From positions 743,977 through 807,976 of the forward strand of contig NW_019775480.1 of assembly GCF_001039355.2 (NCBI RefSeq): a DNA stretch of 64,000 nt, read 5' to 3'. The DNA comes from Lingula anatina (Eukaryota; Brachiopoda; Lingulata; Lingulida; Lingulidae). Positions 36,708-50,000 of the stretch are shown piece after piece (within the stretch, counting starts at the first letter, position 1; every line of letters begins with the position of its first letter). Position numbers and translations under genes: made by a program. The notes under the pieces were generated by a model. That model was not told where the DNA came from and searched no databases. It saw only the letters and a list, made by a program, of their open reading frames with translations.

Positions 36708-38027
36708 TTACGTTGTTAAGACCGGGCACATTGATTGGACATCGAGTAAATACAGTTACCACTTCACCGCATAAAATGAAGAATTTACAAAGCGTTCACA
36801 TCTTGAAGAATGTGACATCTTTTCGAATCCGGCTATCTTTCAAGGGAAAGACAAATTGACGAGCATTCATATGGGGAATTTCTCGAGTTCAGTATCAACG
36901 TGTTATGTGATATGCTATTATGATTAACTAGACAGATTTACCTCAAGAAAATTTCTGTAAAAACCTTTATTTCGATTGACAAATTTCACAGAAACATACA
37001 ACTTCCGTGATAATAGTGGCATCTGCCCCCATCTACTTGGTTTTCATATTCTTTTCTAATTTGTTGCTTTAACTGCTCTTGATGACAAGTATATGTTGAA
37101 TATGCAATAACTCTTTATATTACAGTTTCAGGCAAGAAATATACGCACACTGATATGACAACATTTTTACACAACTTTCTCTTTTAGTAAAAAAATAAAT
37201 AGCCTTAAATTCTACTTCTAGTTTGTTCAGTGTTTTCCTGGAATTTTGTTCAGCATATCTGTTAACAGACAAAACATACACACACAGCTTAAAAAAACAC
37301 ACAAAGCACCTGCAGTCATGTGCTTCAAGTACCAACGGACAAACTATCTTGAATTTTTATGAAAAGGAATAGGAGGCTATAGAGACAGGAAAACTTTTTT
37401 CAAGTTATAATGCTAGGTTCTCATCAAATAAACCAATATTTAATAAATAACAAATTTTATCCCACTCCCCCTCATTGTTCATCTCTGGATTTGAACTACC
37501 TATAGGTCAATATCAAAATTAAATCTGTATTTAATCTCAGAGAAAAAAGACCCATGAGCATTTCCTCTCTAAACTGAAAAAAAGCTCATTTTTAAAGAAT
37601 ATTAATTTTCCCATACTATAAACCACCTCAAAATTTCTCCTTTATCTATTGTGAAAAAAGTTATTCATAGTTTCTACAAAGGATGATAAACCGGATTTAT
37701 TCTTTACTTACAGACAAAATAACATCAGTCAAGCACAACGTTTTGGTCCACCATCTATGGACCTTGATCAAGTGAATGGGGATTTCACCACCTGATTTCT
37801 TCAATTTACTTATCACTGTATCCATTGTGTGGTAATAGATTTTACTCTATCACATCGCTGCCCACCCTACTATTCCACCCAGTTCTCAAACCATACAAAA
37901 TATTATTTGCATTTTTCATACAGTTTAGATGACACACAACAGCTTTAAAATTTTCCAATTTACAGAGTGCTAGAGTGAAAGAATCACATCCCAATATGTG
38001 AGGTTGGTTGACAGCTTGAGTAGTCTG
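36708..38027. other. Convergent 3' region between gene D and TGFBRAP1
   Basis: Gene D (plus) and TGFBRAP1 (minus) end towards each other here, so both 3' UTRs lie in this interval. No other gene is seen. A minus-strand AATAAA near 37690-37700 is a candidate poly(A) signal for TGFBRAP1. Confidence 0.5.
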
Positions 38028-41000
38028 CTAGGAGTCTTTACCAGAACTGGTATTTGTGCTAAACAGTTTTCCAGTGACAGGGCAGACATATTTGTTCTTG
38101 GCACAGTGGACATGTGTGATGATACCATTGGGATAGCGAACAAAGGTGGACTCACTGAAAGCTCTCGTACATACTGCGCATGACCTGGAAAAAGACACAC
38201 TTTTACATCAAAACTATACATATCAATAGAAGACTACACGTAACTTGTTGACTCAAAAAAGCATTTATCATTAATTTCAAACAAATTCTGTGGTACAAAT
38301 TTATCTTAGGTATAAGCTGAAATTTTTGACCATTGTCAGACTCAATCCTTTGAGTAACTAAACAAAGTTTCTGGTCAGAAAGCATCAGTGTTATGCCGTG
38401 TCATGAATGAAATACAGTAAAAGTAACAAGAATTTAATAATTTTTATAGTTTATTTACCTTGATTAAAATAAACATATATATTTGATAGCCAGGTGGCAG
38501 CAAATTCAGCCCCCCCCTTTCATGTTCAGAGGTTATAAGCGCACATCTAAAATTCTTACACAATCCATATGCCTTGTTTAATATCACATATTTAATTTTA
38601 ACATATCAAAGAAGGCCGCAAGACATTTTCAACAAAGATAAAGAAAGTGTTTCTATTCACCTGTCTTCATTCATCAAAACAGCCTGTCTCTGGTCCTCCA
38701 TTGCTCTCCTGTGGACCTCCAAGTTTTCTCCCCGTGACAGCATGCGCTCTACATGCCGCGTACGAGCCCTATCTAGACTGTTCCTAGTAGCTCTATGCAG
38801 AAATAGTTCTAATAGCCCCACCGACCAATTCTCTGGTAGGAGCTGGAGGATTTTGATGACATCAAAATCTGCCTCACTGCTGTTCAATAGCGAAACTGCT
38901 GGGTGTATTAGGGTATCTCGTTTTCTGAAATAATTACAATTATTCATAAAATATGCAAAAATTTGATAGAATGCTAGAATGCAGATAATAAAAATAACCA
39001 TCAAATTTTGCATAACACTGACAGAAAAAATACACGATATATCCCTTAAAGGCACAAAGTAAGAATAAAGACCTCTAAATGGAGCAAAAAATGTTATTTT
39101 CCTGGAAGTTCAATGCTTCTTCCATAATCACCAAGGTAAACCAAACCCAAAATAATTCACAGAAATAAGATCCATCAACCAGTTCTTGAATTCTGAGAAG
39201 TTACTGATCGTTTAGTCACTTTCTTAAGGTGTAATAGAGACCTGTAATTTTCAATTTTGGTAAAAGTTAATAACTTAGAAGTTGAGAACAGGTATGAAGA
39301 TCCTAATTTTCTCAACAGTTTTGGATAGGGTATACCTTGGGGAGAGAGAAAATTACTGACATTTTCAAGAAAATTCTTTTCATTTTCCCAAATAAAGATC
39401 TAATGCCTTTAATATGCAAGCATCTATTTCATTGCCAGAGGCACTTACTCATAGGAAGGGTCCAGGTAAACTCCCAACAGTATCTGGAACAGCCTCTTCC
39501 TGTACGACTGATCTTTCCCTTTGGAATTGACCAAACAGTAGTTTTCTGCTGCCCTGTAGTCTCGTAGTTTGTGAACTAAAAGGCGGATGGCCTTTTCATG
39601 CTCCTCAAGCTGTACAAATTAAATGTAAATATGTATTTAACTTCTGGCCATTTAAACCATAACTTGACAGGGAAGAACTTTTTATAGGAATAATATTGCA
39701 ATTGATATAGCAGGTAAACTTACATTTAATCTTATTACCACTGATAGAAACTATTATCTATACTGTGAAAAAAGTATGAAAACTAAACCCATAATTCTAT
39801 CCCTACAATTAATACTGTTGAGTGGACTAGTGAGCTGTGCCATGACCCAAGCCCAAAAATATGACCACCAGAGGTTGAGACAGGCGGGACAAAGTGATGT
39901 ATAACTACTGTAAGTTACCTTTCCATAGAGTATTGCACACTCCTCATACATGTCTGTCTCCTTGACCTTGCCCAGAATTAGCTGTATCCTATATAAGTTG
40001 GAAACTTGTAGCATATTCTGTAACTTTGACCTGAAAATATTCCCTTGTATTAAGAACCTTATCTGAAAAGGGACTCATCACGTGTATGACCCTTCTGTTA
40101 CAACACCAGCAGCTGTGCTTACATATCTACAGCTTTCTTACATTTACACCTACAGTAAAACGCACAAAGGTACTAAACTAGAACTAGAACAGCAATCATG
40201 AAAAAAAGTTAAACTAGAGGATCAGAGAGGCGATACCGCCTCCGAATATTGTACCACCAGCTGGAGTATGCGCAATCGTATAGACCCACACACACACACA
40301 AAAAAGGGACACCACCACCAGTCTTGTGCTTGACAAGCTGTAAAAAATGCAATCAACAAGAATTCTCAAAATATGCAAAAAAATATATATAACTAAAAAT
40401 GGTACAATCAAAGTTCAGTTCATAGTGAGGTAGGCCAAATGTCAATTCAAGGTCACAATAAATTTCCAGTATATGACTTCCTTTTCATGTTCAATAGCAA
40501 CTATGGGCCTACCTCTGCCAGTTTTGGAGATAAAAGGGAACCAAAATTTGCAAAGTTCAATTCATGATGAAAAGTAGGTCAAAGGTCAATTTCAAGGTCA
40601 CATTTAGATTGCCAGTATATGACTTCCTATTGAAGTACAATAGTAACCATGGACCTATCTCTGCCAGTTTTGGAGATAAAAGGGAACCAAAATTTTCAAA
40701 GTTCGATTCATGATTAAAAGTAGGTCAAAGGTCAATTTCAAGGTCACACTTAGATTGCCAGTATATGACTTCCTATTCAAATTCAATAGTAACTATGGGC
40801 GTATCTTTGCCAGTTTTAGAGATAAAAGGGAACCAAAATTTGCAAAGTTAAGTTCATGGTAAAAAGTAGGCCAAAGGTCAATTTCAAGGTCACACTTAGA
40901 TTGCCTCTACTGACTTCTATTCAAATTCAATAGTTACTATGGGTGTATTTTTGCCAGTGTTGGAGATAAAAGGGAACCAAAATTTGCAATGTTAAGTTCA

Positions 41001-44000
41001 TGGTAAAAAGTAGGTCAAAGGTCAATTTTAAGGTCACAGTAAATTGACTTTAATGACTGCTTATTCAAATTCAATAGTAACTGTGGACCTATCTCTGCTA
41101 GTTTTGGAGATAATTTGGACGAAAATTTGCAAAGTTCAATTCATGATGAAAAGTAGGTCAAAGGTCAATTTCAAGGTCACATTTAGATTGCCAGTATATG
41201 ACTTCCTATTCAAGTTCAATAGTAACTACGGACCTATCTCTGCCAGTTTTGGAGATAAAAGGGAAACAAAATGTGTAAACTTCAGTTTATGGTGTAAAGT
41301 AGGTCAAAGGTCAATTTCAAGGTCACATTTAGATTGCCTCTAATGACTTCTATTCAAGTTCAATAGTTACTATGGACCTATCTCTGCCAGTTTTGGAGAT
41401 AAAAGGGAACCAAAATTTGCAAAGTTCAATTCATGATGAAAAGTAGGTCAAAGGTCAATTTCAAGGTCACATTTAGATTGCCAGTATATGACTTCCTGTT
41501 CAAGTTCAATAGTAACTATGGACCTATCTCTGCCAGTTTTGGAGATATAAGGGACTATATGTTATAATTTTGGAGTTACAATAATGTGCCATAAATTTCC
41601 TACAGAAAAAATTAATTAAAATAAAGAAAAGGCCATTTTGGTCAAAATTCTTGAAATTGGAAGTGCTCTGTAGTTACAGATGTTCAAATTTGATGAAATA
41701 ATGTCATTTTTGACCACAAGTTGTCTGCCTTATGTTTTATTTTTCCGGGGTTCAAAATTTATTATCCATTACCGTACTGCACATTTTGCTTTGACCACTT
41801 ATATGTACTTTTTGATACAGCGTAACTCGAAAACCGTATGGAATACAAAAAAACGGAGACCACCCTCAGTGTTGGGCTTTAAATGCTCTACAAAATGCAA
41901 AAAAGAATGGGTCTCTAGCATTAACGGTTCCCGAATTAGAGACAGTTTTCAGTTTCGGTATCTTATGGCCGCTACTCCCGTGAAAATGCACCGATTGACC
42001 CCAAATTCACGGGGATGAAAGATGACCTGAAGGGTAACATTTTCCAGTAATATTATTGGTTAAGTCTGTGTGGTGTCTGAATAACAGCACAAATAATTTT
42101 TTTTTTTTGTAAAAAAATTCGTTTTTTTGAAAATTTTGGCCCGTTTGGCCTTGAAATAAAAGTCAAAGGTCAAATCCAAAGCCATTTGAAATCTACACAT
42201 ATGACTTTTGGAAAGCTGTCTGTAGAAATTTTTCCCATAATTCCTTCCGTAGGGTAGATAATTAGCATTTAATTTTGCCATTTTTGGACAAGGGTGCATT
42301 GCAATGAGTGCCACACCTAGACCCCAAAACCGACAAAGCCCAAATTTTACGTGGAACGAGTTGAGATTATAGGTGACCTAAATCCAAGAGATGGGTATGG
42401 AGGCCCTTACCGTCTAGGAGGAGAAGCGGTAAGGGTAACTTGTCGGCGGAGCCGGCGGAACGATCTGGTTGGGACTAAAACCATGTGTACCGCCAGCGCT
42501 AACGCTGTACCGCCAGCGCTAACGCTGGTGGTACAATTATAACATATAACTATTACTTACCTTGCTGCTTGTAAAGCTTCATTTGGTGTTTCAGAATTTT
42601 TCTTCATCTGCAGAACTGTATCTAAGTATAAGACAGCTAGATGTGTATGATACTTCTCTTTCTAAAAAATTAAAGAATAAAATAATAAATAAATAGAAGA
42701 CAATAATAGTTATCCCGCAGCTACATGTGCTTTCTAATTTCAGAATTAATAAAGGAAATAAGTAAAATAAGCAAAGAGGTTTTTTACCATATTTATGATA
42801 AGAAAGTTTATGTATCACGTTAAGAATCTTAAATGCATTAGCATACACTGGAGAAACTAAAAAAACTCGAACATTTCACATAAAAAAGGCATTCACAGAA
42901 TAACAGATTTGTTTTAACTATAACCTTGGTTAATAATTTGTCCAAGAAGTAATTTTTTTTTTGAAAACAGAATACACAGTTGGCAAAATTCTTACTTCTA
43001 ACTTCTTTGTGAACACCAAATACTCTAGGTAAGCTATCACAGCCCTAGGAAACCTGTGGAGATAGTCTATAACTGTGTCTGGGCGCATCCTTTCAGTCTG
43101 GGGTTCATCCTCTGGTCTCTCAGTGAAAATCTGAGAAAAATTATATAATATAATATAATATAATATAATATAATATAATATAATATAATATAATATAATA
43201 TATATTCAAAACTTCATCTACTTAAATTCACACGTGTTTTAATCAATACATTTAATCTAATCAGGTAAATATTATAAATATATGACAAAAACATCTTGTT
43301 TTTTAATATCTTGCCTTCACACCCTTCTCCTGACTNGAAAACAGAATACACAGTTGGCAAAAATTCTTACTTCTAACTTCTTTGTGAACACCAAATACTC
43401 TAGGTAAGCTATCACAGCCCTAGGAAACCTGTGGAGATAGTCTATAACTGTGTCTGGGCGCATCCTTTCAGTCTGGGGTTCATCCTCTGGTCTCTCAGTG
43501 AAAATCTGAGAAAAATTATATAATATAATATAATATAATATAATATAATATAATATAATATAATATAATATAATATATATTCAAAACTTCATCTACTTAA
43601 ATTCACACGTGTTTTAATCAATACATTTAATCTAATCAGGTAAATATTATAAATATATGACAAAAACATCTTGTTTTTTAATATCTTGCCTTCACACCCT
43701 TCTCCTGACTTCTTTCTAGAGCCCAGTCCACATATTTCCATACAAGTTCATGGTTACTTAAACTGAAAAGTTAGAAGGATATAAATCTTGTAAGTCATAC
43801 TAATTACTCTTGCCTGATATCAAAAGTGCAAGTGTATATGATTTAAGTATAAATAATTAGTGCTTATTAGATGTTATATTTTTAAAAATTTGCTTTGAAA
43901 GCTTTGTTAGCAAATGATCTCCTTTCCTGGACACTTACTTAGCTAAAAATTCAATGATAAAATCTATACCAGGAAACTGACCGTCCTTCAGTTCTCCACT

Positions 44001-47000
44001 TGCTATTCTGGAATCAAAAACCTAAATATTATTAAGTCCATAAAAAATATCAATAAAAATAAATATAAAGTAATTTTTAATGTAATCAATTCTTAAATAC
44101 TGCAAATATACACACTATATGCTTACACTGTTTATTTTGGAATATGCAAAAACATGATTAAAATGTCCACATGATTTATTATAAAATTTGGTTACAATCA
44201 AACCCTTATTGTTATTTTTACCTTGTCCATATTTGTAAAGCTTTTTCATGGTCACCATGATACCTATAGAGCAGCCCTAAAGCATACTGCCTTTGGTGCA
44301 TTTCTAAACACTGAACACAGTCACTGAATTCACAGGCACACTCAGAAGCAAGTAGAAATACTAGGTTTGGGGAATTATTTTCAGCATACAACTTCAAGAG
44401 TGCTGTATCAATTTCCTGGAAGGAAAACATCACATCCATGACTTTAATGACCATAAAAAATGCCACAAGCAGCAAGCAACAGCATTAACATACGTATATA
44501 TATTTTATGTTTCATCTGGTAGGCACTACAGAGGCCAGAGGAGATAAAAACCATACATTTATAATCCCACACATTTAGCAAAGGTTTAAAAAAACAACTT
44601 ACTGTTTTGAGTCCAATGGATTCTTTGGTTTCTCTTATTTCTTCTAAATATTCTGCCAGGAACTGTTTATACTCCTTGATTCTGTCCACCTGGTGGTTGG
44701 CTAGCTGGTTCACATCGGCAATGTCCTTATGCAGGGAGGGAGAGCGGGTGAAGTTGGAGCTTGCGGGCAGCAAGTTGGGATAAATACTGATCAGCTGAAA
44801 AACAGATGTATATATTGATGCGAAAAGCAAACAAAGACAAAGACAGGTCAATGATATAATACTGATTTTCTTTCAAAAAGAATTACTTATAATCATATAC
44901 TGTACGTATGGTTCATAATATGATATTCAAATAACACTAAAAAAATTTCAGCATCATACAACAACCAAACATGTTAAATGTGATCCAAGCAAAATGTCAA
45001 ATTTGAGGGAAGTGCCCAGGTACCTCTCTGACATCTAACTGTCCATCTCTGAAGTAGTCCCTGGCTTGGTCCAGGTTTGCCCTGGCTAACTCCACAAACC
45101 CAGCCTGCTGGAGGATATGGACAAAAGCCTGGACACAGGGAAAATGGAAAATTAATTACAACTTTCTACAAAATCAAAACTGTATATAATAGTTAACTTG
45201 AAAGAAAAATTACAAACAAAATTTTAACTTCACACTCCTAAGCTTTGAGCTTTCTACTTCACCTTTTTGATATTGAAGCAATGAGGTAAGAGCTTTGCAC
45301 TTAACAAACATCAGTGTTCCCACTCCTGCTCTTCAAAGGTTAAATTTACCCACCTTCTGGAACTTTTCCTTAGTGAGCCCATGGTTCCTAGCATTCTGAG
45401 CCAGCTCTATGGCTTCTTCCACCTTCTTGTTCTCTAACAAGTCTTGAACCTTGAAAATCAAAACATATTTTAACTAACAATCATCTCCAAATATTACACA
45501 GTGCTAGAAGGTATGTGCTATAAAGCAATAAGATACAAAATGCATGGGTAGGTGACTTTTTAAATATAAATAAAATAACATTATTAATTAAATAACAGCA
45601 ATGGGGTGCTATCTTACTTCTTGCCACATGATTGGCATTGGTCAATTATTCCAGTTCAGGGTCAAAAAATCCCGAGTTGACCTTACTCGACGTCAATATA
45701 TGTATGGAATATGTCTTATAACAGAGACCATAAAAAGCACACTAACCTGCTTTTCCCAGTGTACAGGGAATAGAGCCCATACATCATTTCCTGTGGCCAC
45801 AAACAGCTTCCCATCAAAGTCATCCAAACACCTTCCTCCTTTAAATGGCACTGCCTGCTTCTGCTGCTGATCCAAAATACTGCAATTCCAAACATAATAT
45901 AAAAAATAATGTTATGACAAGTGCCTCAGTGCCACAGCTATGAACTTGGTGAAATACATGCTGCAATGTTTTGCCTTCCACGTGTCAATCAAAATCATCA
46001 ATAATTAATATTTATGGAAGGTTATCTAAAGCAAGTTAAATCTTGGCCAAGGATTGATGCACTTTCAAACTGAAGTACTGCTTGTTGAAAATGTTAAAAC
46101 TTCATATTGTGGTAAAATACCAATGGCATAAATTAAACTTAAATCTAACACAATAAACAGTTTTTACAATGCTGACCAGTTTTATAGCGAGGGTAATGAA
46201 CCAGTCTTACCTATGTACAGTAATAAACTCATCATTCATTGCTATAACATAAGGATGATGATATGTGATGGCAGTGAGGCTGTCACTCCACATCAGAGGA
46301 GGGCGGGGCGAGGCACCTGTAGCATTGGCAAATAACCCTAAGGCATTGGGAGCACTCAGCAGAAACTCCTCCTAGTGGCATACAAAAATAGCAGTTAACA
46401 GTTCTGGTTATTGTTATTTTCAACACTATGAACTTTTAAACGACAAACTTCAAATATCTGTTTGACATAAATTTGAAAAAAATAGAATAATGCATTCAGT
46501 GTCAAAATACATATTAAAAAAATGGAAACACTATATCATCTAAACCAATTCTTTTAAGAAATAAAATAAAATAATATTAAAATATGCAGAATGTTTGTTT
46601 TTGGTATCCTCATTTAACGGAAATTATCATATTGAATTCTAGTTTTGAATATTACTATCTCTTCCTGAAAACCATCCTTTCAGGATGATGATCATATGAG
46701 CTTACTTTGCCTATTCTCTTGACCAATGGTGTAGTTTCATGGTAGTCGTAGGGAAATAATTCCACAGATCCTCCAGTTTCATAGTTCACAATTTTGTAGT
46801 CTGATGTTGTAGCAACACAAATTAGAGAACCATCTAAACCCTGTGATAATGAGAAACAAGTAAAATCAAATAACATGGACATTCAGAAAATGTGACAAGC
46901 AAAAGTCTTCAAGATCATGGAACTTTAAAGTCACACCTTGAAAATGCCAATATGTGAAAAATTAAATTTTCACAAAAAACTGTTTAACTGCCAAAAAAAA

Positions 47001-50000
47001 AAAAAAAAAAAACCAAACAGACTGCATTGCCTACTGAAGCTGTATTTTAGTCCCATGTTTCTATCCTGTAAGTTTGAAAACAGTAAGTGACATGATTTTC
47101 CTTAAATGGTCATCATGGAAGCAGTGCCCTAAATAGGGGTTTCTTCAAATTTTGATGCAACGTTACATAATGTTTAACAGCATAATAACCATCAATTTTT
47201 AATTATAAAATATTTGTATCACAGATATTCAGAAAATGTGACTAGCAAAGGTCTTCAGGCCCATGGAACTTCAAAGTCACGCCTTGATAATGCCAAAATG
47301 TAAACAAGACAGCACTGCTCTGAAATGGGTTTATTTCCATTTTTAACACTTTTTTAACATAAAACAAAATAAACATTTTACTGCCATTTTTATATGTCCA
47401 ACTAAGAAAATTGATGAGATGGGAAAAGTATCAATAGAACAGTGTTAAATGTCCAATTTCCTCCATTCTGAGATTCTGAACATAGTGGATGATTGAATCT
47501 GACAAACTGCAATGATATGAGTTTATTTCCATTTTTGACACTTTATTACACAATACATGATAACAAGTTTACCATGTTTTTTACATAATCAACTAACAAT
47601 GTTGTAAAGATGCAGGAAATATCAAACAAACACTTTTAGGCATCTTATTAGTTAAATAATGAGACTGTTAACATGCCTAATAATTGAATCTGAGGAAATG
47701 TGAAAAAACAGTATAACTTCTTAAGTAATGGCCCGATTATGCTTATTTTCGAACTCAACCTGCGTTTTAGTAAGATTGACCACTCCTGTGAGTATAATTA
47801 CAATTGGCCAATCCGTTTTTCTTATATTGTGTTATCAGTGTTGCATTTATATTGAAAATAGTGAAAAAACAGCATAAATTCCCTAAAAGTGACCCGATCA
47901 TGCTGATTTTCGAACTTGACCTGCGTATTATGAATATTCATCAGTTCTGTAAGTTTCAAGTCAAAAGGTAAAATGGTTTTCCACTTATCGTGTTATCGGT
48001 GCTGCATATATGCTGAAAAAAGTGAAAAAACAGCATAAATTCCCTAAAAGTGACCCGATCATGCTGATTATCGAACTTGACCTGCGTATTATGAATATTC
48101 ATCAGTTCTGCAAGTTTCAAGTCAAAAGGTAAAATGGTTTTCCACTTATCGTGTTATCGGTAAAAGTGCACGGCGACGGCGACGGCGACGACAGCGACGG
48201 CGACGACAGACGCAGATGATGGCTATATGTACAGACACATCTGTGTCTGTACATAATAAAAAGGAAGACAAAATGGTAAAAAATGGTGATTTAAAAATAC
48301 ACATTAAAACACTACATACTAATCCTTCACAGATAACCTCCTATTCAGCTAAATGAATTAGAAAGGTGCTGGAAAATACTTCAAGCCAAGCTGAAACATA
48401 ACTGGACAATTCAAAGATTAATTTGCTTTTATTTTCAAAAATCTTGTATGCAACATAAATAAACATTTCAATGCAGTATACAACAACATCATGTACTTTT
48501 GAGCTGGCAACTTACTATGTTGAGGGCAGGGTCACTGATGGAGACATCTTTTTCATGGTTCATTCTGTCTTCTGTTACTGTATAAAGCTGAACAACCTTC
48601 TTCTTCAGTGCCACACAAATCTGAAAGATCACTTTACATTTGGAATGGCAAGCAACATATTCTTATTATATAGAAATACCAAATGTTATCTGTGTTTAAG
48701 GCCCCAATATAATTCACTATTACAGGAATCTACTGTGTTGATGAAAATGGAGGCACAAGTAACCCTTCCTAAAAGTTCCCTCCCACAAACCTCAAAACTC
48801 CAGCTCCATCACATCTATCTATTCCACCTTCAGTTACATAAATCAAGCATAGATTTTGGTAAACTAGTACCTTAATCCTCACTTAGCCATCATTGTACAC
48901 CAAATGTGAACATGACTGTCTGAAAGGAGTGAATGGCTTAAATCAGTGTTACCTGAATGCTAAAAGGGTTGCTACGGTTTGGGTTCTCATTGAGACAAAA
49001 TGATGTCACACCTTTGATTTTGGCACCAGTCATGATTGGCTGAAAGAATATCAAAATTAATTTTCATAAAGTTTGTAGGCTACTTTTTCTTATCACTGTT
49101 TGTACTTTTTCTTATAGCTAGCAACGAGATACTGTTAATTTTTAAAGAGTGCAAGTACTGAGGACTGTTAAGTTAATGATTTCAAATATTAACCTTAACT
49201 CCGGACTGTTATATTTATTAGTAATTTACTGTATATTTAAATCATCTTAAACATACCCTAACTAAATATATTTAATCTCTCCCTCTCCCCTCTCTCTCTC
49301 TCCACACGCACCAAATATATCTAATACAATGAAACCCTGTTTAGAAATAAGTCCTTGGACTTTTGCAAATTGCAGATATCACATTCTTAAAAAAAAAAGA
49401 TGCCCTCTAACTGACCTCCAGGTCCAGCATGTTGAGCAGTGTCAGTGTATTGTCACATAGCACCAAGATTCTGGTCAGTGCTGAGGCAGCCTTTAGCTGG
49501 GTGATAGGTTTCTTCTACATGATGGAGGATAAGATAAGATATACAGTAACTATCCGATCTTTTTAATTGAGAAAAATTGTGAATTTTACAGACATTGTAT
49601 TTTTAAGTCAAATATTTCTAAAAATTAGACCATTCTTCTTGAGTGGTTACTGTGGTAGCAACAAAATTAAAAAGCAGGCTACTCTATAGTTCTATTCTAC
49701 CCAGTAAAAGCACCAGATATGCTATATAGACATATAATTTTTGTGATTATAAAATGTATCTGAAAGTTTGATAATTTTTGCCCATTGAAAATATTGAGTT
49801 ATTACAGTATTAACCAGCAATTTAAAGAACGAAAAGGAAATCTGGAAATGTGTCATTGTAAAAAACAACCAAAACATATAAATTGGCACAAATAATGTAA
49901 AGCATTTATTATATCTTACAAGTTTTTAAAATAGTCAAGCCATTTTCATGATTCCTTTATATGACAAATGAATACTTCTTACCACTCCAAGATATTTATG

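Noticed and set aside
40400-41550. CRISPR-like array
   Set aside because: Units are 143-146 bp with no short repeat/spacer alternation; this is a eukaryotic satellite.
43371-43505. Mutually exclusive duplicate exon 16 in TGFBRAP1
   Set aside because: The duplication also covers introns and meets at an N, so an assembly artefact is more likely than a real exon pair.
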